Source of the DNA: Microbacterium testaceum
GTDB taxonomy: Bacteria; Actinomycetota; Actinomycetes; Actinomycetales; Microbacteriaceae
Assembly (NCBI RefSeq): GCF_001476285.1
Contig: NZ_LDRU01000047.1
Coordinates: forward strand, 1 to 32,301
Length of the DNA stretch: 32,301 bases
Reading direction: 5' to 3'
Below are positions 1 to 8,300 of the stretch, piece by piece. Made by a program: the position numbers and the translations under genes. The first letter of the stretch is position 1. Every line of letters begins with the position of its first letter. The notes beneath the pieces were generated by a model. It had not been told where the DNA came from. It searched no databases and saw only the letters and a program-made list of their open reading frames with translations.

Positions 1-1959
1 GCGGGACGCCCCGCGGACGACCACGCCCCCACCCCTGACGCGGGCATCGACGCCGACCCCGACGTCTCGCGGGGCGTCACGCACGCGCAGAACCCCTCGG
101 TTCCCGAGGGCGCCGTGTGGACCGAGCACTACCTGCCGTCCTCCGTCGCGAATCGCAACGGCGACCCGGTCGAGCTGCACGCCGACGTCCTTCGCCCGGC
201 GGGTCTGCCGGCGGATGCCCGCACTCCGGTGATCCTCATCAGCGGCCCCTACCTCTCGCACGCGGGACAGCAGGCCGACGAGGGCAAGTCGTTCACCGGT
301 CCCTCGATGCGCCACCGCGCCTTCATCGACGACGGCGGCCTGTTCGCCGCCGGCTACACCGTCGTGTTCGGGGACCTGCGCGGTTTCGGGGGAAGCTCCG
401 GATGCTACGACTTCAGCGGTCCGGGCGAGCAGGCCGACGTGCGCGCGTTCGTGGAGTGGGCGGCATCCGCCCCGTGGTCGACGGGTCGCGTCGGAATGTA
501 CGGGAAGTCGTACGACGCCGTCACGGGCCTCATGGGTCTCGCCGACCGGCCCGCGGGTCTCGCGGCGGTCGTCGCGCAGGAGCCGTCGTGGAACCTCTAC
601 GACTACCTCTACGAGAACGGCATCCCCGCCGAGAACAACCGCACGACGATCGACGCGTACAACGGCATCGCGGCCCTCCCCGGGATCGATCACCCGGGGA
701 CCGTGGACGGCGTCGTGATCCCGCCCGACACCGAGCGCTACCGGACCAACGCCGCGTACGAGCAGACCCACCCCGAGTGCGCCGCCGGCATCCTGGCCGA
801 CACCCTGGCATCCGATCCCTCCTCGCCCTTCTGGAGCGCCCGCAACACCGCGCAGCACGCCGAGGGCTCGACCGTCCCCCTGTTCCTCACGCAGGGCTGG
901 ACCGAGAGGAACACGCGTCCCGAGGGCATGGCGGAGTTCCTGGACGCCGTCGACGGCCCGGTGAGCGCGTGGGCGGGGCCCTGGGACCACTACTCCGGCA
1001 ACGACGTCGACGACGAGGGCCGTCTGAAGATGGGCCGGGCCGGATGGGTGGACGAGGTGCGGGCGTTCTTCGACGCTCACCTGAGGGGAGCGCCGGCCCC
1101 GGACCCCGCCTGGGCGCTGCAGGACAACGAGGGGCACTGGCGCCTGCAGTCGTCGTGGCCCGGCGTCACGCGCGAGGTCACCGCTCCTCTCGCGCCCGGC
1201 TCCTACGTCGACACCGGCCGCGGCGCCGATGCTCTCCCCGCGGGCGACGAGGGAGACGGGTCGTTCTTCGGCACCGCACCGCGCGACGCGCAGACCATCG
1301 GGGCCTCGCAGACGCTCTCCGACCCCGTCGACGAGCCGACGCGGCTCAGCGGCAGGGCGTCCCTGAACCTCCGCACCCAGGGGGCGGGCATCGCGCACGC
1401 GCGACTGTGGGACGTCGAGCCCGACGGTGTGCCGACGCTCATCGTCGAAGAAGCGGCCCCGCTGGACGCGTCGGGGACGACCCGCCTGCACCTGCGCAAC
1501 GTCGAGTGGACGCTCGCGCCCGGGCACGCACTGCTCGTCACGGTCGGAACGACCGATTCCCTCGCCTGGCGCCCCTCGCCAAGCGAGCAGACCGTCACGA
1601 TCGAGAGCGGCGAGATCACGCTCCCGCTGCAGTCGACGGCCGGCGACGTGCCGACCGAGGGGCAACCGGCCCCCTTCCTGGCGACGTACCTCGAGGACGC
1701 CCGCTGGCCCGTCCCGATCGCGGCGACGCCCAGCTTCTCCCTGGCGGAGACCTCCCCCACCCCCATCCCGACCCCCTCGGCATCGGGCGCAGCGCCCGCA
1801 CGCCTGGCCGAGTCGGGGATGCCGTCGAGCCCGGGCCTCGCCGTCGGGGGCGCCGCGGCGCTCCTCGCGGGAGCCCTCCTCATCGCGTTGAGGCGTTCGC
1901 GCGTGAGCCGGATCGCGGCGCGGGCGAGCGCGGCAGCCGGGCGCAGTTCCCGGACGTGA
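1..1959 (+). CDS. CocE/NonD-type (X-Pro dipeptidyl-peptidase S15) serine hydrolase, 5' truncated by window edge
   Basis: The frame is open from base 1 to the TGA at 1957-1959 (652 residues visible), so the true start and any signal peptide lie upstream; the GTG at 115 is internal. The fold is an S15 alpha/beta-hydrolase: nucleophile elbow GKSYDA with Ser at residue 170, a GPWDHY motif that usually carries the catalytic His, and a C-terminal beta-sandwich from about residue 430. At the usual acid position stands TQGWTERNT, with Glu rather than the Asp of cocaine esterase. After a Pro/Ser/Thr-rich linker come LAESG (602-606), a hydrophobic helix and an Arg-rich tail, like a sortase signal or a simple C-terminal anchor. 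Family members cleave X-Pro dipeptides or esters/amides; the substrate here is unknown. Surface location is inferred. Confidence 0.85.
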   Translation, partial: AGRPADDHAPTPDAGIDADPDVSRGVTHAQNPSVPEGAVWTEHYLPSSVANRNGDPVELHADVLRPAGLPADARTPVILISGPYLSHAGQQADEGKSFTGPSMRHRAFIDDGGLFAAGYTVVFGDLRGFGGSSGCYDFSGPGEQADVRAFVEWAASAPWSTGRVGMYGKSYDAVTGLMGLADRPAGLAAVVAQEPSWNLYDYLYENGIPAENNRTTIDAYNGIAALPGIDHPGTVDGVVIPPDTERYRTNAAYEQTHPECAAGILADTLASDPSSPFWSARNTAQHAEGSTVPLFLTQGWTERNTRPEGMAEFLDAVDGPVSAWAGPWDHYSGNDVDDEGRLKMGRAGWVDEVRAFFDAHLRGAPAPDPAWALQDNEGHWRLQSSWPGVTREVTAPLAPGSYVDTGRGADALPAGDEGDGSFFGTAPRDAQTIGASQTLSDPVDEPTRLSGRASLNLRTQGAGIAHARLWDVEPDGVPTLIVEEAAPLDASGTTRLHLRNVEWTLAPGHALLVTVGTTDSLAWRPSPSEQTVTIESGEITLPLQSTAGDVPTEGQPAPFLATYLEDARWPVPIAATPSFSLAETSPTPIPTPSASGAAPARLAESGMPSSPGLAVGGAAALLAGALLIALRRSRVSRIAARASAAAGRSSRT

Positions 1960-2011
1960 CCCGCTGTTTCGTCGTGAGTCCAGCCCGGGGCGGGACGCCC
2001 GTGCGCGCGAA

Positions 2012-2017
2012 TAGAAT
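2012..2017 (+). promoter_or_regulatory. -10 box TAGAAT for a leaderless mRNA
   Basis: TAGAAT ends 6 nt before the ATG at 2024 and there is no Shine-Dalgarno sequence in between, so transcription probably starts at or next to the start codon. No clear -35 box is visible. Confidence 0.55.
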
Positions 2018-2023
2018 TCCTGG

Positions 2024-2752
2024 ATGACCGCTCGCCTGCTCTACGTCTGCGCCCGCCCGCAGCGCGATGCGGCCGTGGCCGAGTGGGCGTCGTTCCGCGA
2101 CGGGCTCGGGGTGAACGACGACGATCTCGTGCACCACGACCTCGTCCGTGAGCCCCTCCCCCGGGATCTCGAGCGCTTCGCCGCCGTGGTCGTGGGCGGG
2201 AGTCCCTTCAACGTCACCGATCCCGACAAGACCGACGAGCAGCGCCGTCTCGAGCGCGACCTCGAGCGCCTGGCGGCCACCGCGATCGAGGGGCGCACGA
2301 GCGCGATGTTCACGTGCTTCGGTATCGGCGTCGTCACGCGCATGCTCGGCGGCGAGGTCACCCTGAACACCCCCGAGGGCACCGGGCCCGCCGAGATCGC
2401 GCTGACCGATGCGGGTCGTGACGACGACCTATTCGGCATCCTCGCCCCTCGTTTCCAGGCGCTGACCGCGCACAAAGAGGGAACGGCGAGCGTGCCTCCC
2501 GGGGCGACGCTCCTCGCCGAGAACGCGGCCTGTCCGGTGCAGGCGTACCGCGCCGGGGCCGGCCTGTGGGCGACGCAGTTCCACCCCGAGCCGACCGCCG
2601 AGGCGTTCGTCGCCCGGATGGAGGTCTACCGCGACGCGGGCTACTTCGACGCCGAGGCGTTCGACCAGGTCTCGGCGCACGTGCGCACGGCCTCGGTCGA
2701 GCAGCCCACCCTGCTGCTGCGGTCGTTCGCCGCGCGGGCCGTCGCGGCCTGA
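2024..2752 (+). CDS. class I glutamine amidotransferase-like protein (242 aa)
   Basis: This is a single-domain class I glutamine amidotransferase-like (GATase1) protein. Cys98 lies in FTCFGIG, the equivalent of the nucleophile elbow, and His187/Glu189 lie in TQFHPE, completing the Cys-His-Glu triad. The elbow departs from the textbook GxCxGxQ: Thr replaces Gly before the Cys, and the Gln is missing. GATase domains hydrolyse glutamine and pass ammonia to a synthetase; stand-alone members of about 240 aa are often called GMP synthase-like, but no synthetase partner is encoded nearby, so the acceptor is unknown. The ATG at 2024 follows a -10 box by 6 nt. The gene stands alone: 64 nt after the hydrolase gene and followed by a repeat region. 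Confidence 0.8.
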   Translation: MTARLLYVCARPQRDAAVAEWASFRDGLGVNDDDLVHHDLVREPLPRDLERFAAVVVGGSPFNVTDPDKTDEQRRLERDLERLAATAIEGRTSAMFTCFGIGVVTRMLGGEVTLNTPEGTGPAEIALTDAGRDDDLFGILAPRFQALTAHKEGTASVPPGATLLAENAACPVQAYRAGAGLWATQFHPEPTAEAFVARMEVYRDAGYFDAEAFDQVSAHVRTASVEQPTLLLRSFAARAVAA

Positions 2753-2790
2753 CCCTTCCGCGGGCCGTCGCGGCGTGCCCCGTCACGCGA

Positions 2791-2969
2791 GCCGTCAGGC
2801 GGAGTCCATGCCCGACACGCCGCCCCGCCGACCCGCTCCACGGCGTGTCCGCCCCCAACTCCGCACGACGGTCCTGCCACCCCGCCGCGCCGTCAGGCGG
2901 AGTCCATGCCCGACACGCCCAGACACCCGCCCCTCGCACGGCGTGTCCGCCCCCAACTCCGCACGACGG
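2791..2969. repeat. two tandem copies of an 81-nt imperfect palindromic element
   Basis: Copy 1 is 2791-2871 and copy 2 is 2889-2969, a 98-nt period. In each copy a 30-nt left arm and a 33-nt right arm are identical between copies, while the 18-nt loops (2821-2838 and 2919-2936) are unrelated in sequence but equal in length. The arms of one copy are partly inverted repeats of each other (shared cores GCGGAGT and GACACGCCG). The 284-nt gap 2753-3036 holds this element and the promoter of the next gene; I see no gene in it. Confidence 0.85.
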
Positions 2970-3023
2970 CGCGGGCCGGATGCCGCGATGTCAAGCCCGA
3001 ACCGCGAATCTCGCTAGCTTATC

Positions 3024-3029
3024 TAGGCT
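3024..3029 (+). promoter_or_regulatory. -10 box TAGGCT for a leaderless mRNA
   Basis: TAGGCT ends 7 nt before the ATG at 3037, with no ribosome binding site between them. The same hexamer sits 7 nt from the ATG at 13590 on the minus strand. Confidence 0.55.
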
Positions 3030-3036
3030 TTTGCCC

Positions 3037-3852
3037 ATGAACGTAGAAGCTCCATGGCGGGGGAACAACCTCGCCCGTCAGATCGTCGTCCTCTCCGCCC
3101 TGTCGTTCATGATCATCGCGGCGGTGATCGGCGCCGGCGCCTTCGGCAACACCGCGGTCGAGGACCAGCAGGACGGAGCGCTCAGCACGAACGGGTCGTA
3201 CCTCGCCCCCGCGGGGCCGGCGTTCTCGATCTGGTCGGTGATCTACCTCGGCCTCATCGCCTACGCGATCTGGCAGGCCCTCCCGCGCCAGCGCACGAAC
3301 CGGCGCCAGCGCGCGCTCGGCTGGCTCATCGCGCTGACCATGACCCTCAACGGTCTGTGGCTCGTCACCGCGCGTTTCGGCACCCTCTTCCTCACGGTCG
3401 TCGTCATCGTGCTGCTCCTCGCCGCCCTCGGCTGGACCTTCCGCGTCGCCGTCCGCACGCGCGAACCGCGCGGCGGCGTGGTCGACTCGATCCTCATCGA
3501 CGGCGTCACGGGCCTTCACCTCGGCTGGGTCACCCTGGCCACGGTCGCCAACACGGCTGCCTGGCTCACGACCATCGCCCCCGCGTCGTGGGAGAAGGCG
3601 GCGGATGCCATCGGAATCGGGGTTCTGGTCGTGGTGGGCCTCATCGGCCTGGCGATCGCGTGGCAGAGCTCGTGGCGCCTCACCCCGGCCCTCGCGCTGG
3701 CATGGGGACTGAGCTGGCTCGCGGTCGAACGCTTCGGCGGCGAGCCGCGGAGCACCGGGATCGGGGTGATGGCGATCATCGTGGCCGCCTTCGTGCTCCT
3801 GCCGCCCGCGGTCATCCGCATCCTGCGCCTGCTCCGCCCGTCGGTCGACTGA
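3037..3852 (+). CDS. TspO/MBR-like tryptophan-rich membrane protein (271 aa)
   Basis: This integral membrane protein has about seven hydrophobic helices. Residues 56-77 contain LAPAGPAFSIWSVIYL, the proline/tryptophan-rich signature of TspO-related tryptophan-rich sensory proteins. At 271 aa it is longer than classical five-helix TspO (about 160 aa), as is usual for the actinobacterial variants. TspO proteins bind tetrapyrroles and are linked to stress responses; the ligand here is unknown. The frame is open far upstream, but the ATG at 3037 is preferred because the protein then starts with a short polar N-terminus before helix 1 and a -10 box TAGGCT lies 7 nt before it. It is followed by the long inverted repeat at 3864-3941 and converges with treZ. 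Confidence 0.75.
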   Translation: MNVEAPWRGNNLARQIVVLSALSFMIIAAVIGAGAFGNTAVEDQQDGALSTNGSYLAPAGPAFSIWSVIYLGLIAYAIWQALPRQRTNRRQRALGWLIALTMTLNGLWLVTARFGTLFLTVVVIVLLLAALGWTFRVAVRTREPRGGVVDSILIDGVTGLHLGWVTLATVANTAAWLTTIAPASWEKAADAIGIGVLVVVGLIGLAIAWQSSWRLTPALALAWGLSWLAVERFGGEPRSTGIGVMAIIVAAFVLLPPAVIRILRLLRPSVD

Positions 3853-3863
3853 CGTCTCCCGAA

Positions 3864-3941
3864 CCTCGTCCCACTCATGGCTGGTTGCAGCCCCTCTAAC
3901 CAGCCATAAGTGGGACACTCTCCGCTAAAAGTGGGACGAGG
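3864..3941. repeat. long inverted repeat with a third, competing arm
   Basis: Left arm 3868-3886 and right arm 3898-3916 are 19 nt each, match at 18 of 19 positions and enclose an 11-nt loop. A third segment, 3929-3941 (AGTGGGACGAGG core), is complementary to 3864-3875, so the left arm can pair with either of two partners. No T-run follows on either strand. It starts 11 nt after the TspO-like gene and could act as a terminator, but the arrangement also resembles a dispersed mobile repeat. Confidence 0.7.
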
Positions 3942-4029
3942 CAGAAGAGAGCTGGGACGAAACAACGCCCCGCCCGACCTCGAGGTCGAGCGGGCCGCAT
4001 CACGGCGAACAGCGCAGAACCTGCAGAAC

Positions 4030-4061
4030 GACGGCCCCGCTCCCGAAGGAGCGGGGCCGTC
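4030..4061. terminator. strong hairpin between convergent TspO-like gene and treZ
   Basis: A perfect 14-bp GC-rich stem (GACGGCCCCGCTCC pairing with GGAGCGGGGCCGTC) closes a CGAA tetraloop, 8 nt past the treZ stop codon. There is no uridine tract on either side, so efficiency as an intrinsic terminator is uncertain; hairpins without a T-tract are common in high-GC actinobacteria. Confidence 0.75.
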
Positions 4062-4069
4062 GCGTCAGA

Positions 4070-5821
4070 TCAGACAGCCGGAGCCGCGATCGCGCTCGCT
4101 CCCGCCGGGACGGTGAGCTCCGCACCCTCGAGCAGCACGCCCTCCGCCGTGGCCAGAAGCACGCGGGCGCCGGAGGAGACGGATGCCGAGGCCTCGGCAT
4201 CCGAGAGGTTGACGACGACCACGAGGTCTCCGCGACGAAGCTCGTACACCCGACCGCCCGTCGCCTCGCGCGCCGCGGCCGACAGGCCCACGCGGGAGGG
4301 GTCGGTGAGTTCCGGGCGCTCCCGGCGGAGCTTCGCCAGCTCGCGGTACAGGCCGAGCAGCTGCGCGTGATCGCCCTCGCCGACCTCGTCCCAGTCGAGC
4401 TTCGAGTTCTCGAACGTCGAGGGGTCCTGCGGGTCGGGGACCGTAGATTCGTCCCACCCCATCTTCGCGAACTCGGCGATGCGGCCCTCGGCGGTGGCCT
4501 TGCCGAGCTCGGGCTCGGGGTGCGAGGTGAAGAACTGCCAGGGCGTCGACGCGCCCCACTCCTCGCCCATGAACAGCATCGGCGTCCCCGGGGCGGTGAG
4601 CGTCAGCACGGCGGCCGCGGCGAGGCGGTCGTAGTCCAGCGACTGCGACAGACGGTCGCCCGCGGCACGGTTGCCGATCTGGTCGTGATCCTGGGCGAAG
4701 GTCACGAGCCGCCAGTTGGGCACGGCATCCGGGATGGGCTTGCCGTGCTTCTCCTCGCGGAACGACGAGTAGGTTCCGTCGTGGTAGAAACCGCCCTCAC
4801 TCACCTTGCGGAACGCGTCGAGATCGGCGAAGTCCTCGTAGTACCCGATCGTCTCGCCCGTCAGGGCCACGTGGGCGGTGTGGTGCCAGTCGTCCGACCA
4901 CTGCGCGGTCAGCCCGTAGCCGCCGGCCTCGCGCGGCAGGATCAGCTTCGAGTCGTTCATGTCGCTCTCGGCGATGGTCGTGAGCGGGATGCCGCGGTGC
5001 GCCGACAGAGCGTCGGTGCGCTCGGCGATCTCCTGCAGCACATGCGGGTCGCGGTGATCGAGCAGCGCGTGCACCGCATCCAGGCGCAGACCGTCGACGT
5101 GGTAGTCGCTCATCCACATCAGCGCGTTCTCGACGATGTAGGAACGCACCGCGTCCTCGTCGAGGTTGACCGAGTCGCCCCACGTGTTGCGGCTGCCCTC
5201 GCGGAGGTATTCGCCGAACTCGGGCAGGTAGTTGCCCGAGGGGCCGAGGTGGTTGTAGACGACGTCCTGGATGACCGCGAGGCCGGCCGCGTGCGCCGCG
5301 TCGACGAAGCGCTGGTACGCCTCGGGCCCGCCGTAGGCCTCGTGCACGGTGTACCAGAGCACCCCGTCGTAGCCCCAGTTCCAGGTGCCGTTGAAGCCGT
5401 TGACCGGCAGCAGCTCGACGTGGGTGACGCCGAGGTGGACGAGGTGGTCGAGGCGCCCGATCGCGGCATCCAGGGTCCCCTCGGGGGTGAAGGTGCCGAG
5501 GTGCAGCTCGTAGATGAGGCCGCCCGCGAGCTGCTTGCCTGTCCAGCTCGCGTCGTTCCAGGTGTAGACGCTCGGGTCGAACCAGGCCGAAGCCTCGTGC
5601 ACGCCGCCCGGCTGACGCCGTGAGCGCGGATCGGGGCGCAGGTCGTCGCCGTCGCCGAGGACGAAGCCGTACCGCTCGCCGTCCGCGAGGTCGACCGGGG
5701 CTGTCCACCACCCGTCGGCGGCGGACTCCATCTCGACGTCTCCGACGACGGAGTCACCGCTGTCGTCGAGGCGGCGCAGCCGCACCCGGTCTGCTTTGGG
5801 TGCCCAGACGTCGATGCTCAT
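4070..5821 (-). CDS. treZ: malto-oligosyltrehalose trehalohydrolase TreZ (EC 3.2.1.141)
   Basis: TreZ cuts the alpha-1,4 bond next to the terminal trehalosyl unit made by TreY, releasing free trehalose in the cytoplasm. The 583-aa protein has an N-terminal CBM48/E-set domain (about 1-90), a GH13_10 barrel and a C-terminal beta domain. The catalytic set is intact: nucleophile Asp248 in DGLRLDAVH, acid/base Glu285 in [10 protein letters not shown] and Asp380 in [11 protein letters not shown]. The ATG at 5821 is chosen because GAAGGA lies 7 nt upstream; the frame is open slightly further. It is the last gene of glgX-treY-treZ, 64 nt after treY, and is followed by the strong hairpin at 4030-4061. 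Confidence 0.95.
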   Translation of the reverse strand: MSIDVWAPKADRVRLRRLDDSGDSVVGDVEMESAADGWWTAPVDLADGERYGFVLGDGDDLRPDPRSRRQPGGVHEASAWFDPSVYTWNDASWTGKQLAGGLIYELHLGTFTPEGTLDAAIGRLDHLVHLGVTHVELLPVNGFNGTWNWGYDGVLWYTVHEAYGGPEAYQRFVDAAHAAGLAVIQDVVYNHLGPSGNYLPEFGEYLREGSRNTWGDSVNLDEDAVRSYIVENALMWMSDYHVDGLRLDAVHALLDHRDPHVLQEIAERTDALSAHRGIPLTTIAESDMNDSKLILPREAGGYGLTAQWSDDWHHTAHVALTGETIGYYEDFADLDAFRKVSEGGFYHDGTYSSFREEKHGKPIPDAVPNWRLVTFAQDHDQIGNRAAGDRLSQSLDYDRLAAAAVLTLTAPGTPMLFMGEEWGASTPWQFFTSHPEPELGKATAEGRIAEFAKMGWDESTVPDPQDPSTFENSKLDWDEVGEGDHAQLLGLYRELAKLRRERPELTDPSRVGLSAAAREATGGRVYELRRGDLVVVVNLSDAEASASVSSGARVLLATAEGVLLEGAELTVPAGASAIAAPAV

Positions 5822-5885
5822 GGATGTTCCTTCGTTCGCGAGGGGTTCGGTGATGCGGGCGGCCACAGCAAGGCCCCCGCGACGG

Positions 5886-8300
5886 TCAGAAGATCAGCAA
5901 GGCCACCGGGTAGTACGCCAGGAGATCGGCCAGCGCGGTGGGCCCGCCCGTGAACGAGCGACCGGTCAGCACGTCGATGAGGGGCACGTCCGGAAGCAGC
6001 ACGACCGTGTCGCGCCATCCCCCCGCCGCCGCCAGGCCGTGGGGCAACCGCGTCGCGACGGCGAACACGCCACCGCGGTCGAAGGCGACGACATGATCGG
6101 ATGCCGCCCCCGCGGCCTCCAGCGGACGGTAGATCTCAAGCGGGTGCTCGCGACGCAACCGCAGCGCCCGTGAGGTCACGAGCAGCTTGGCCGCGCCCGT
6201 GTCATCCACCGCGGGGAAGGCCGCGCCGGGCGCATCGAGCGAGGCGAGCATGCGACGTCGCTCGGCGAAGTCCACCGCGCGACGGTTGTCGGGGTCGACC
6301 AGCGACTGCTCCCACAGCTCCGAGCCCTGGTAGACGTCGGGGACACCCGGGCCCATGATCTGCAGAAGCTTCGCCGAGAGACCGTTCGACCAGCCCGCGG
6401 GCGAGATCTCGTCGACGAACGCGCGCACCCGCTCGGCGGCGGGGCCGGTCGCCGCGTCGACGACCGCGTGCATGCGCTCCTCGAAGGCGTCGTCCTGCTC
6501 CCACCAGCCGGTGACCTCGCTCGCCTCGCGCGCCGCCTTCTCGGCGTAGGCGTGCAGGCGCTCGCGATAGACCTTCAGCCCCTCGGCAGTGGAGGCGGAT
6601 GCCGGCCACGCACCCACGATCGCCTGCCACAGCAGATTGTCGAACGGTCCGTGCCCGGTCGAGGCGATTCCGCGGAACTCGCCCAGCACCTCGGCCCAGC
6701 GCTCCGGGATCTCGGCGAGCACCGCGATGCGGGCGCGCGTGTCCTCGCCGCGCTTGGTGTCGTGCGTCGACAGGGTCGTCATCGCGGTCGGCCACGACGC
6801 GTGGCGGAGCGCCTGCGCGGTGTGGAAGCCCGCGACGTCGAGGGAGAACTCCCCCGGGTCGCCGCCCACCTCGGTCAGCGAGCCCAGGCGCGTGTAACGG
6901 TAGAACGCCGTGTCCTCGACGCCCTTGGCCATGACCGGACCGGTCGTCTGCTGGAACCGCCACGCGACCTCGCGGCTGGTGTCGGCGAGCACCGGCACGA
7001 GCTTCTCGATCACGTCGCCCAGCTCGGGTCGGCGCACCTCGGCTTCGCCCGCGGCGGCGTCGAGGTGGGCGCGACCGGCGGGAAGGTAGGAGCGGTAGAC
7101 GGGGAAGCACGCGAGGATCTCCGCGAGCGCGTCCTGCAGCACGTCGGCCCCGAACTCCTCACGGAGCTCGGCGGGAAGCCCCCGCACCAGGCGCCGGATC
7201 TCCGACACCTGGATCGAGTCGGCGATCCTGCGCTTGGTGTCGTGGATGAGGTCGTGCCACCCGGTGAGTGGCGCGAGGTCGCTGTCGGCGCGCAGGCGCG
7301 CGTCGAGCGCGTCGAGCGCCGCCTCCCCCGCGGGGTCGGTGAGGACGCGGTCGATCTCGGCGAGCGCGTCGTAGCCGGTGGTCCCCGCGGTCTTCCACCA
7401 CGAGGGCAGCGCCTCGCCGTGCTCGAGGATCTTCTCGCCGAGGACGTACCCGACCTCACCCTCGCCCGCTTCCTCGAGCGCGACCGCGAGCCGGTCGAGG
7501 TAGCCGCCCGGGTCGACGAGGCCGTCGGGGTGGTCCACGCGCAGGCCGTCGGCGAGGCCCTCGCGCACCCACCGCAGGATCTCGGCGTGCGTCGCCTGGA
7601 ACACCTCGGGCAGCTCGACACGGACACCCGCCAGGGTCGTCACGGCGAAGAACCGACGGTAGTTGAGGTCCTCCGCTTCGTCCTGCCAGAAGCGCAGCTC
7701 GAAGTTCTGCGCGTCGAGCAGAGCGACGATGGCGTCGCGAGCCCCCGAGGCCGCGGCATCCGTCCCCGTCCCCGGCGCGACCGGGAAAGCGTGGTCGTAG
7801 TACCGGATCACGCCGTCGGGAGCGTCGTCGGCCGGAGTCGGGTCGTACGAGATCTCGCCGATCACCGCGTCGAGGTCGTCACCGAGCACGGGTACGCGCA
7901 CCTTGCCGCCCCCGAACTCCCAGTCGATGTCGAAGGAGTCCGCGTACGCCGAGGCGCGGCCCTGGCGCAGCACGTCCCACCACCAGGCGTTCGTCCGCGG
8001 CTCCGAGACGCCCATGTGGTTCGGGACGATGTCGATCAGGATGCCGAGGCCCTCCCCGCGCGCGGCTTCCGCGAAGCGCGCGAGGCCCTCGGCACCGCCG
8101 CGTGCGGGGTCGACCCGCGTGACGTCGACGACGTCGTACCCGTGGTCGGACCCCGGAGTGGCCTCGAGCAGCGGCGACAGGTACGCCCACGAGACCCCGA
8201 GGTCACGGAGATATCCCGTGACCTCGGCAGCGTCGTCGAGGGTGAACGATTCGCGGATCTGCAGGCGGTAGGTCGAAAGCGGATGCCGCATCTCGGTCAC
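5886..8300 (-). CDS. treY: malto-oligosyltrehalose synthase TreY (EC 5.4.99.15)
   Basis: TreY isomerises the reducing-end alpha-1,4 bond of maltodextrin into an alpha,alpha-1,1 bond, giving maltooligosyl trehalose. The 804-aa length fits the family, and the N-terminus STYRLQI is its usual opening. GH13_26 catalytic residues are present: Asp256 in GLRVDHPDG, Glu289 in GEKILEHGE and Asp514 in [10 protein letters not shown]. The GTG start at 8300-8298 overlaps the glgX stop TGA (8299-8297) as GTGA, so translation is probably coupled. An in-frame ATG at 8291 is an alternative; CGGAG lies just upstream of either. It is the middle gene of the trehalose cluster. Confidence 0.95.
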   Translation of the reverse strand: MTEMRHPLSTYRLQIRESFTLDDAAEVTGYLRDLGVSWAYLSPLLEATPGSDHGYDVVDVTRVDPARGGAEGLARFAEAARGEGLGILIDIVPNHMGVSEPRTNAWWWDVLRQGRASAYADSFDIDWEFGGGKVRVPVLGDDLDAVIGEISYDPTPADDAPDGVIRYYDHAFPVAPGTGTDAAASGARDAIVALLDAQNFELRFWQDEAEDLNYRRFFAVTTLAGVRVELPEVFQATHAEILRWVREGLADGLRVDHPDGLVDPGGYLDRLAVALEEAGEGEVGYVLGEKILEHGEALPSWWKTAGTTGYDALAEIDRVLTDPAGEAALDALDARLRADSDLAPLTGWHDLIHDTKRRIADSIQVSEIRRLVRGLPAELREEFGADVLQDALAEILACFPVYRSYLPAGRAHLDAAAGEAEVRRPELGDVIEKLVPVLADTSREVAWRFQQTTGPVMAKGVEDTAFYRYTRLGSLTEVGGDPGEFSLDVAGFHTAQALRHASWPTAMTTLSTHDTKRGEDTRARIAVLAEIPERWAEVLGEFRGIASTGHGPFDNLLWQAIVGAWPASASTAEGLKVYRERLHAYAEKAAREASEVTGWWEQDDAFEERMHAVVDAATGPAAERVRAFVDEISPAGWSNGLSAKLLQIMGPGVPDVYQGSELWEQSLVDPDNRRAVDFAERRRMLASLDAPGAAFPAVDDTGAAKLLVTSRALRLRREHPLEIYRPLEAAGAASDHVVAFDRGGVFAVATRLPHGLAAAGGWRDTVVLLPDVPLIDVLTGRSFTGGPTALADLLAYYPVALLIF

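Noticed and set aside
2791..2969. CRISPR array
   Set aside because: There are only two units, with an 18-nt 'spacer' inside a palindrome and no cas gene; the structure is a palindromic repeat.
2566..3036. Upstream extension of the TspO-like frame
   Set aside because: It runs through the end of the amidotransferase gene and the tandem repeat; the composition is Arg/Pro-rich, and a promoter and start are clear at 3024-3037.
3853..3941. Insertion sequence terminal repeat
   Set aside because: The inverted repeat resembles IS ends, but there is no transposase frame, target duplication or second copy in the window.
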